Shown: positions 26,580-32,059 of the stretch, piece by piece | Position numbering within the stretch: the stretch's first letter is position 1 | Layout of the letters: each line of letters opens with the position of its first letter | Assembly (NCBI RefSeq): GCF_027214025.1 | Contig: NZ_JAPWHB010000014.1 | Coordinates: 1 to 32,059 of the forward strand | Direction: 5' to 3' | DNA length: 32,059 nt | Source: Parahoeflea alexandrii | GTDB lineage: Bacteria; Pseudomonadota; Alphaproteobacteria; Rhizobiales; Rhizobiaceae | The notes under the pieces: generated by a model | Database searches by the model: none | The model's input: only the letters and a program-made list of their open reading frames with translations | What the model was told of the DNA's origin: nothing | Translations under genes and position numbers: made by a program

Positions 26580-27743
26580 TCATCCGTGCAGGGTTAAAAC
26601 CGCCTCTGTTGTGTTGTTGCCGGCAAACCGGTCGAACCTGAAGGCATCCAGCGCCAGGCGCGGTGTGCGCCCCAATGCCAGGTCGGCCGCCAGCGGCCCC
26701 GTGACCGGACCAATGCCGAAGCCATGGCCGGAAAAGCCAGCGGCAACGATCAGATTTTCATACCCCGGCACATGATCGATCACCGGCAATGCGTCGGGCG
26801 TAAGATCCAGAATCCCGCCCCAGAAACCTTCGATTTCGGCATCGGCGAACGCCGGCAGCACTTCGCTGATCCGGACAATGGTCTCCATCACGCGGCGCAT
26901 CAGCGGTCGCGCCACCGGCCTGCCGTCGACAAGTTCGATCTCGCCGGTCCAGTCCTGCGCGCCACTGGTCACCCGCAGCCGGCCCGAGATTTCCTGTCGC
27001 GCCGCCATGTCGGCGTTGGCCACACCCAGCACCGGCTTGAGCTGGAATGCTTGCGGCGTGGTGCGCAGCACCGTGACAATCGGACGGCGCAGCGGGATGG
27101 AATGGCCCAGTGGTTCAAGGATCGAATTTGCATGAATGCCTGGGGCCGCCAGCACCGCACCGGCTGAAATCGTGCGTTTATCGGTACGCACGCCGGTGAT
27201 GCGCCCGCCCTCGCTGATCAGGTTGCAGATACTTTCTCCCATCGAGGCGCGGGCGCCCAAACACGTGGCTTTCTCGAGATAGGCCGTGACAGTTGCCACC
27301 GGATCGGCGTGGCCATCGGTTGGACACCACGAGGCGGCACGCACCAGCGGCGCCAGCGCTGGTGCAATCTCAAGAATGGCATCACGGTCGGTGAGAAGTG
27401 TCAGGTCGAGGCCGGCTGCGCGCTGGTTTTCCACCAGTATTCGCAAGGTTTCGACTTCAGCGGCATTGCGCGCCAGCCGCAGATTGCCATCCTGGCGATA
27501 GCCGGTCTCGGCGCCAAGCCTGACGGCAAGCTCCGGCCATTGCGCCACTGCAGCCAGAGCGAGTGGAAGTTCCGATGGATGGCGTCCAGATTGACGCACT
27601 CCGGCAAGGGTCCAGCCCGAGGCCATGGCAGCCGGGCCGTAACGATCAACGATCTCGACAGTGGCGCCGGCTTCCACCAGCTCCAGCGCCGCCGCCACTC
27701 CGGTAATGCCGGCTCCGATGACGAGGACATCGGGCGCGCTCAT
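26580..27743 (-). CDS. DAO-family FAD-dependent oxidoreductase
   Basis: The 387-residue flavoprotein begins DVLVIGAGITGVAAALELVEAG (FAD-binding, residues about 5-26), followed by AAMASGWTLAGVRQSGRHPSE in the substrate loop. C-terminal blocks FWGGILDLTPDALPVIDHVP and AAGFSGHGFGIGPVTGPLAADL are typical of glycine/sarcosine/D-amino-acid oxidase relatives. It lacks a signal peptide. Its ATG overlaps the stop of the upstream flavoprotein (ATGA). The two adjacent enzymes share C-terminal wording (PVID, SGHGFGIGP) but are otherwise quite different, so they may be paralogues acting on related steps or two halves of one enzyme system. Confidence 0.88.
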   Translation of the reverse strand: MSAPDVLVIGAGITGVAAALELVEAGATVEIVDRYGPAAMASGWTLAGVRQSGRHPSELPLALAAVAQWPELAVRLGAETGYRQDGNLRLARNAAEVETLRILVENQRAAGLDLTLLTDRDAILEIAPALAPLVRAASWCPTDGHADPVATVTAYLEKATCLGARASMGESICNLISEGGRITGVRTDKRTISAGAVLAAPGIHANSILEPLGHSIPLRRPIVTVLRTTPQAFQLKPVLGVANADMAARQEISGRLRVTSGAQDWTGEIELVDGRPVARPLMRRVMETIVRISEVLPAFADAEIEGFWGGILDLTPDALPVIDHVPGYENLIVAAGFSGHGFGIGPVTGPLAADLALGRTPRLALDAFRFDRFAGNNTTEAVLTLHG

Positions 27744-29035
27744 GCCGCCGCCTTCCGGTTGAACCGCGCCAGAGCAAAATTGGAGGCGTCGACCAGCATG
27801 TTTTCACCAAGCACCCGTTGTGCCGCCATCAGTCCGACGCCCGGGCCGATGCCGAAGCCATGGCCGGACAGGCCGGTGGCGAGCACCAGACCTTGCCAGC
27901 CCGGCGGGCTATCGATTACCGGCAGCTCGTCGGGCATGACGTCGATCAGGCCGCCCCAGGTCTCGGCGACAGTCACGTCCGCAAGCTGCGGATGGAGAAC
28001 CTTCGCATCGCTCAGCACGCGAGCGAGCAGTTTCTTATCGGGCTCGGGGTCCATCACACGAACGCGCTCGAAAGGGCTGGTTTCGTCGGCTTTCCAGCGG
28101 GCTCTGCCCAGCGGACCGAAGAACTCCGAACCGGCACGGATTTTCATGATTCGCCAGCGCTCCCTGATGATCGGAAGGAAGGCGGCAAAGTGGTGGAAGG
28201 CAGCCGGAATCAACTGAAATTCTGCCGCGCCGCTGCGTGCGACGGTGTAGCCGCCATCCTGGCGGCGGCGCAACGAGGCGCGCTCTGAACCAACTGTGCC
28301 GGAGATGAATTCCGGGGCGACCGAGGTCCTCATGACCGAGGATTTGACCGCCAGCTGCGGCAGGTCGAGATCAAGATTTTCCAGGAAAGTCCGTGACCAG
28401 ACGCCACCCGCGAGGATGACGGATTCGCAGGCGATCTCGCCGCGCTCAGTGACCACGCTGCGGACATTGCCGGCTTCCCGCTCAATCAGCCGGACGGCAC
28501 AATTGTCCAGGATAGTTGCCCCCAACTCCGCCGCCCGCCGCGCCATGGCAGGCACTGCCAGACGGGGTTCGGCGGTGGCATCCGACGGGGTGTGAAGCGC
28601 TCCCTTGAACCGCTTTCCGGTTCGTCCGAGCAAGGCGTCGGTTTCCGATGGCGACAACAGCGTGGAATCGAGCTGGAAATGCTTTGTCTTGTCGAGCCAG
28701 TCCTGATGCCGGGCGATGTCGGCATCGGTCTCGCAGAGATAAGTGGTGCCGCGCACGCCGTAACCGATGTCACTGTCGAGCTCGGATACGATGCGCGACC
28801 ACAGCCGGGCGCTTTCGATCATCAGTGGCAATTCGCGCTCGTCGCGGCTGGCCTTGCGGATCCAGCCCCAGTTGCGCGATGACTGCTCGCCAGCAATTTG
28901 GCCTTTTTCGCACAACACGACGGGCACGCCGCGCTCGGCCAGGAACAGCGCTGCCGTCACTCCGACAATGCCACCGCCAATTACGACGACACTCGTCTTG
29001 AGAGGGAAGCTCTGATCAGCGCTTCTGGTGTGCAC
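27740..29035 (-). CDS. DAO-family FAD-dependent oxidoreductase, first gene of the ABC operon
   Basis: The protein has 431 residues from the GTG at 29035, which has AAGGAG 6 bases upstream. The frame stays open to a TTG at 29053, but that would put the Shine-Dalgarno inside the gene. FAD-binding motif SVVVIGGGIVGVTAALFLAERG is followed by GEQSSRNWGWIRK, a loop characteristic of one alphaproteobacterial DAO group. The C-terminus has ETWGGLIDVMPDELPVID and TGLSGHGFGIGPGVGLMAAQ. It probably oxidises an N-substituted amino acid. As first gene of a long operon divergent from a LysR regulator, it is the likeliest first enzyme after uptake. Confidence 0.87.
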   Translation of the reverse strand: MHTRSADQSFPLKTSVVVIGGGIVGVTAALFLAERGVPVVLCEKGQIAGEQSSRNWGWIRKASRDERELPLMIESARLWSRIVSELDSDIGYGVRGTTYLCETDADIARHQDWLDKTKHFQLDSTLLSPSETDALLGRTGKRFKGALHTPSDATAEPRLAVPAMARRAAELGATILDNCAVRLIEREAGNVRSVVTERGEIACESVILAGGVWSRTFLENLDLDLPQLAVKSSVMRTSVAPEFISGTVGSERASLRRRQDGGYTVARSGAAEFQLIPAAFHHFAAFLPIIRERWRIMKIRAGSEFFGPLGRARWKADETSPFERVRVMDPEPDKKLLARVLSDAKVLHPQLADVTVAETWGGLIDVMPDELPVIDSPPGWQGLVLATGLSGHGFGIGPGVGLMAAQRVLGENMLVDASNFALARFNRKAAA

Positions 29036-29048
29036 ATAAGTCTCCTTG

Positions 29049-29098
29049 GGCAATCAAGTGCTGATTGCCAGTCAACGGCGACGGTTGCTATAAGGCAA
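29049..29098. promoter_or_regulatory. Palindromes between the LysR gene and the ABC/oxidoreductase operon
   Basis: GGCAATCA (29049-29056) and TGATTGCC (29062-29069) form a perfect 8-bp inverted repeat with a 5-base spacer, just upstream of the operon's GTG start. A second element, TTGC-N6-GCAA (29085-29098), contains the T-N11-A pattern of LysR boxes. Both lie in the 105 bases between divergent starts, where a LysR activator would bind. The first repeat covers the operon leader and may act as a second operator. Confidence 0.6.
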
Positions 29099-29140
29099 AT
29101 AAATTTTTGTTCCGCGATTATGTGAAAAGGTTATACTCTC

Positions 29141-30034
29141 ATGTTGAGTCAACGCTCCCTGGAGGCATTCCGCGCCGTCATGCGCACCGGAACGGTGTCT
29201 GGCGGGGCCGAGGAGTTGCGGATCTCCCAGCCGGCCGCCAGCCGGCTGATCCGGGAACTGGAGGAAAAAACCGGACTCAGACTGTTCACCCGCCATGGCA
29301 GCCGGGTAGTCGCAACCCACGAAGCGCATGAGTTCTGGATCGAAGTGGAGCGCAGCTTTACCGGGCTCGGACACATTGAACGCGCCGCGCAACAGATCAG
29401 GAGCGGTCAGCGGGCAACCCTCACGATTGCGGCTGCCCCCGCACTTGCTTACACAGCCCTCCCCGAAGCCGTGGCGCGTCTGCAGGCGCGACGGCCGGGC
29501 TTCAGGGCGGAGTTTCTGTCGATGACGACACTGCCGGTGGTTCGACAGGTGGCGCTCAGACAATGCCAGATCGGCTTCGGGGTGCTGACCCAGCACAAGC
29601 TTGAGATCGACGTCGTCAAGACCGGTTCGCTGGCCTATCGCTTCATTGCCGCAGCCGGCCACCCGCTCCAGGAAAAGGACGCGATCTGTGCCGAAGATTT
29701 GGCAGGTCTCGATTTTGTCGGCTTCGTCGATTCGACCATGACCGGCCGCTTGTTCGACCAGCGCTTTGCCCGAATGCGGAAACCGCCCTTGGTCAAGCTG
29801 CGCAGCTATCTGTCCAATGTCATATCCGCGCTCGTCATCCGTAGCCTCGGTGTCGGCATCGTTGATCCGTTTACTGCGGAAGTTCATGTCCAGCTCGGCG
29901 GTATCTCCCGGCCGTGGCTGGGCGAGGAACGCTTTGACTATTCGGTCATCAAGCCGCTCGGCGAGAAACTTAGCTCTGAATGCGAGGGACTGGTCACTGT
30001 GTTCGAGGACTTGGCTGACCTGCACCGGGGCTAA
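29141..30034 (+). CDS. LysR-family transcriptional regulator (OccR/NocR-like)
   Basis: The 297-residue protein has an N-terminal winged helix-turn-helix (residues about 3-60: LEAFRAVMRTGTVSGGAEEL, then RISQPAASRLIRELEEKTGLRLF) and the two-lobed periplasmic-binding-like effector domain. Its style recalls the regulators of octopine and nopaline catabolism, which sense the opine and activate a divergent ABC-uptake and oxidase operon. The gene layout here is the same. An AAAGG site lies about 10 bases before the ATG at 29141. It probably controls the operon at 20068-29035. The inducer is not known. Confidence 0.9.
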   Translation: MLSQRSLEAFRAVMRTGTVSGGAEELRISQPAASRLIRELEEKTGLRLFTRHGSRVVATHEAHEFWIEVERSFTGLGHIERAAQQIRSGQRATLTIAAAPALAYTALPEAVARLQARRPGFRAEFLSMTTLPVVRQVALRQCQIGFGVLTQHKLEIDVVKTGSLAYRFIAAAGHPLQEKDAICAEDLAGLDFVGFVDSTMTGRLFDQRFARMRKPPLVKLRSYLSNVISALVIRSLGVGIVDPFTAEVHVQLGGISRPWLGEERFDYSVIKPLGEKLSSECEGLVTVFEDLADLHRG

Positions 30035-30110
30035 TTGAGCGATCGGACTAAAAGGGCTGCGACGGCACGGGCCCTTCTGTATTCCACCCTCCAACCGAGA
30101 GACTTGCGAC

Positions 30111-30257
30111 ATGCTCGGTAGAACTATTGCATCCAATTTGCATAACGTTGATGACTTGATCAGCCAGCGGCCCATTCGCATCTTTGATGCTGCTGGCTAT
30201 GTGAGCGGCGGTGCAAACCTTGCAACGGCAGCGCCGGGATACCCCCGGCGCGGGTGA
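30111..30257 (+). pseudogene. Short open frame, possibly a gene start cut by IS110-like sequence
   Basis: The frame encodes 48 residues beginning MLGRTIASNLHNVDDLISQR and running to PGYPRRG and a TGA at 30255. I recognise no family. The last few codons overlap sequence that reads as IS110 transposase in another frame. It may be the 5' end of a gene truncated by an insertion, or simply chance. Nothing else stands out in 30035-30110. Confidence 0.2.
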
Positions 30258-30421
30258 GCAGACCCACTTGATGTCACCACTTTATGTGCGGCCGTATGTG
30301 AAGGTGCACAAGACAGATGACCACGACGCGAGGCCATTTCCGAAGCGGCAAGCCGGCCCACGATGAGCTTCGTGACAGTAAAGTCGGCAGCACAATTGGA
30401 CCTGCAGGCTTTGCACCGGAT
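30245..30421 (+). pseudogene. IS110-family transposase internal fragment
   Basis: About 59 codons match the N-terminal part of IS110/IS1111-type DEDD transposases. LMSPLYVRPYVKVHKTDDHDA corresponds to the conserved APAYVKPYVKxxKND-DAxDAEA region. After a one-base loss near 30331 the frame continues with AISEAASRPTMSFVTVKSAA. Both ends of the gene are missing. It stops where the next insertion sequence begins. It is a relic without function. Confidence 0.65.
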
Positions 30422-30655
30422 TGAGCCTCCCCCTTTGAAGTGGTCCGCCCCTATGTTTAGGAAGACGGAGGACCGGAGATGGCGATTAAGAGACCGAAGC
30501 CCGAAGAGATTGTCGTGAAGTTGCGGCAGGTTGAAGTTCTGATGGGGCAAGGCATGCCCCGTATTGACACGATCCGTCGGATTGGCGTGACTGAACAAAC
30601 CTATTATCGCTGGGAGAATAATACGGCGGAATGGACACAGAACAACTCAAGGAAC
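30422..30655 (+). mobile_element. Left-end remnant of an IS3-family element
   Basis: The sequence begins TGAGCCTCCCCCTTTGAAGT, which looks like an IS3-group left end. It includes the leader and orfA start, then is cut by the left end of a second, complete IS3-family element at 30656. Confidence 0.6.
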
Positions 30656-30658
30656 TGA
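30479..30658 (+). pseudogene. IS3-family OrfA (helix-turn-helix) fragment
   Basis: The 59-residue frame starts MAIKRPKPEEIVVKLRQVEV and has the OrfA helix-turn-helix ending IRRIGVTEQTYYRW. Family members continue with a YGGMDTEQLKELN-like stretch. Here that wording is found, but in a shifted frame, so one base was lost or gained near 30615, and the annotated frame ends in unrelated residues. The rest of orfA and all of orfB are missing. GGAG lies before the ATG. The fragment is not functional. Confidence 0.7.
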
Positions 30659-30711
30659 ATAGCCCCTAGATTTCTGGACACCTTCTTCCCTAGATTTGAG
30701 GCAAGGAGGCC

Positions 30712-30987
30712 ATGATGGGGTCTGGCAATTTCAGTGATGATTTTAAGCGCGATGCAGTCGCACAGATTACCGAGCGGGGTTATCCCGTTGCGGAGGTTTC
30801 CAAACGGCTCGGCGTGAGCCCTCACTCGCTCTATGCTTGGAAGAAGAAGTTCTCGAAGCCTTCGGGATCGGGCGATGCGGATCAATCAGCTGAGATCCGG
30901 CGACTGAAGAAGGAACTGGCGCGCGTCACCGAGGAGCGCGACATCTTAAGAAAAGCCACCGCGTATTTCGCCAAGGATGCAAAGTGA
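30712..30987 (+). CDS. IS3-family OrfA
   Basis: The 91-residue protein has a helix-turn-helix (FKRDAVAQITERGYPVAEVSKRLGVSPHSLYAWKKKF) and a C-terminal leucine-zipper-like helix (EIRRLKKELARVTEERDILRKA). It binds the element ends and provides the N-terminal part of the OrfAB fusion. AAGGAGG precedes two ATGs (30712 and 30715). The second has the better spacing. OrfB overlaps in another frame, and an A-rich TTAAGAAAAG near the end is the likely slippage site for the fusion. Confidence 0.9.
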   Translation: MMGSGNFSDDFKRDAVAQITERGYPVAEVSKRLGVSPHSLYAWKKKFSKPSGSGDADQSAEIRRLKKELARVTEERDILRKATAYFAKDAK

Positions 30988-31844
30988 GATACGCGTTCAT
31001 TGCCGAGCATCGCCAGCAGTTCACGGTTCGGGCGATGTGCCGTTGCCTGCGTATGCGACCCAGCGGTTTCTACGCCTGGCTGAAGAACCCGCTGAGCAAG
31101 AGGGCGTTGGAGGATGCACGTCAGACGGAGCTCATCAGCGATGCCTGGAAGGAAAGCGGCAGGGTCTATGGCTACCGCAAGCTTCATGACGACCTTCTCG
31201 ATCAGGGGGAGACCAGTTGTGCCAACCGCATTGCTCGCCTCGCGAGGCTTGCAGGGATCAAGGCGCAGATCGGCTACAAGCGACGGCCCGGCTCCTATGG
31301 CGGCAGGCCCTCGATCATGGTCGACAATACCTTGGCTCGCCAGTTCGATGTGGAGGCCCCGGACAGGGCGTGGGTGACCGACATCACCTACATCAGGACC
31401 CAGGAAGGCTTTGCCTATCTGGCCGTGGTGATCGATCTGTTCTCCCGTCGAGTCATCGGCTGGTCAATGCAGAGCCGCCAGACAACCGACGTCGTGTTGC
31501 AGGCGTTGCTCATGGCTGTGTGGCGTCGAAAGCCCAAGAGCAAGGTCCTGATCCATTCCGATCAGGGCTCCCAGTTCACCAGCATGGACTGGGTGGCATT
31601 TCTCAAGCATCACAATCTTGAGCATTCGATGAGCCGACGAGGGAATTGCCACGACAACGCTGTGGCAGAAAGCTTCTTCAATCTGCTCAAGCGTGAACGG
31701 ATACGGCGCAGAACCTATCGAACACGCCAAGAGGCAAGGCAGGACGTGTTCGACTACATCGAAATGTTCTATAACCCAAAACGGAAGCACGTCAGGAACG
31801 GGATGCTGTCACCCGTCGAGTTCGAACGGCAGCAGGAAATGTAA
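30984..31844 (+). CDS. IS3-family transposase OrfB
   Basis: The 286-residue catalytic part begins RYAFIAEHRQQFTVRAMCRCL. It has the rve integrase core with a DDE triad: Asp in WVTDITYIRTQEG, Asp in VLIHSDQGSQFTS and Glu in NCHDNAVAESFFNLLKRE. The C-terminal YNPKRKHVRNGMLSPVEFE is diagnostic of the family. It probably acts as an OrfAB fusion made by ribosomal frameshifting. The GTG at 30984 overlaps the OrfA stop. The frame is intact. Confidence 0.93.
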   Translation: MRYAFIAEHRQQFTVRAMCRCLRMRPSGFYAWLKNPLSKRALEDARQTELISDAWKESGRVYGYRKLHDDLLDQGETSCANRIARLARLAGIKAQIGYKRRPGSYGGRPSIMVDNTLARQFDVEAPDRAWVTDITYIRTQEGFAYLAVVIDLFSRRVIGWSMQSRQTTDVVLQALLMAVWRRKPKSKVLIHSDQGSQFTSMDWVAFLKHHNLEHSMSRRGNCHDNAVAESFFNLLKRERIRRRTYRTRQEARQDVFDYIEMFYNPKRKHVRNGMLSPVEFERQQEM

Positions 31845-31877
31845 CCCGAGGGTGTCCACGAAACTCGGGGCTATTCA

Positions 31878-31982
31878 CTGATCGAGTTCGGTGTTGCCAA
31901 CCACCGGCAACCGAAACCAGTTCATAGGGCCGGGAACGAAGTTCCTCGCGCAGATCTTCAATCAGTAGATCAATGCTGCAAT
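31878..31982 (-). pseudogene. ScpB-like (SMC-ScpAB segregation protein) internal fragment
   Basis: Read on the minus strand, the frame gives CSIDLLIEDLREELRSRP followed by YELVSVAGGWQHRTR, which matches the N-terminal winged-helix region of ScpB. ScpB is the partner of ScpA and SMC in chromosome condensation, and some alphaproteobacterial plasmids carry extra copies. The match starts just inside the 77-bp repeat and stops at the IS3 right end, so both ends are lost. The 77-bp repeat itself carries an in-frame stop and does not look like ScpB. This suggests the repeat marks the end of an element that landed in or next to scpB. Confidence 0.65.
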
Positions 31983-32059
31983 GGGAGCGGGAAAAAGGTG
32001 GGGGTAAGAACCTTCATGTAATCGAGTCCTTTTCTGGAAAGGGCACTCGGTTATGGGAC
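31983..32059. repeat. Right copy of the 77-bp perfect terminal inverted repeat
   Basis: This is the exact reverse complement of bases 1-77, ending GGCACTCGGTTATGGGAC. The identity stops at 31983 (GGGAGCGGG). Inside it lies scpB-like sequence, while the left copy is followed by unrelated sequence. Confidence 0.95.

Larger units (their letters stand above)
30656..31877 (+). mobile_element. Complete IS3-family insertion sequence (IS51-like group)
   Basis: The element is about 1,222 bp. The left end reads TGAATAGCCCCTAGATTTCT and the right end, reverse complemented, TGAATAGCCCCGAGTTTCGT, both followed by GGACACC. The two overlapping genes orfA and orfB are intact. If the element proper begins at GAATAG, the flanking triplet ACT is the same on both sides (30654-30656 and 31877-31879), a possible 3-bp target duplication. 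On the left it sits in another IS3 remnant, and on the right in an scpB fragment, so a rearrangement is still likely. Confidence 0.88.

Overview
The window looks like a mosaic accessory region of an alphaproteobacterium, probably Rhizobiales or Rhodobacterales, on a plasmid or genomic island. I infer this from the GC-rich codon use, the TRAP and ABC uptake operons, a secreted protein with a WPYYP core of a kind I associate with rhizobia, a ScpB fragment and the insertion-sequence families present. The first and last 77 bases are a perfect inverted repeat, so the whole 32 kb reads as one unit bounded by identical inverted ends. Just inside the right end lies a fragment of an scpB-like gene.

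Left part (1-5092): a terminator, a DUF1330 gene and a small secreted protein are followed by a complete Tn3-family element that carries only tnpA (1445-4659; 38-bp ends with one mismatch; no resolvase). It abuts the 3' part of an IS5-family element, which in turn appears to cut the end of an NAD(P)-binding oxidoreductase gene. Then comes a divergent cassette: a CruF-like carotenoid membrane protein and the oxidoreductase on the minus strand, facing a TetR regulator, with a large palindrome between them.

Central part (7379-15112): a second TetR regulator is divergent from a DctPQM TRAP transporter, a nitrilase-family amidohydrolase, a DAO-type FAD oxidoreductase and a RidA enamine/imine deaminase. 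This is a coherent uptake-and-oxidation operon for an amine or amide. A complete IS6-family element without target duplication joins it to the C-terminal part of an MttB-type methyltransferase. A decayed tyrosine recombinase follows. Next is a three-gene HcnABC/opine-oxidase-like set (2Fe-2S protein, FAD/NAD protein with a 1-base frameshift, DAO subunit), then a lone DadA-like dehydrogenase.

Right part (20068-30034): a LysR regulator is divergent from a long minus-strand operon of two DAO oxidoreductases, an SDR, a peptide/opine-type binding protein, two permeases and two ATPases. The operon's last stop codon overlaps the stop codon of the convergent dadA-like gene in one CTAG. The right edge (30245-31982) is an IS graveyard: an IS110 fragment, an IS3-family left-end fragment, a complete second IS3-family element and the scpB fragment.

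The theme is catabolism of nitrogenous compounds, perhaps opines, betaines or N-methylated or D-amino acids. Five DAO-family genes, an FAD/NAD subunit, a RidA, an amidohydrolase, a methyltransferase remnant and two transport systems lie within about 21 kb. The substrates cannot be read from the sequence.
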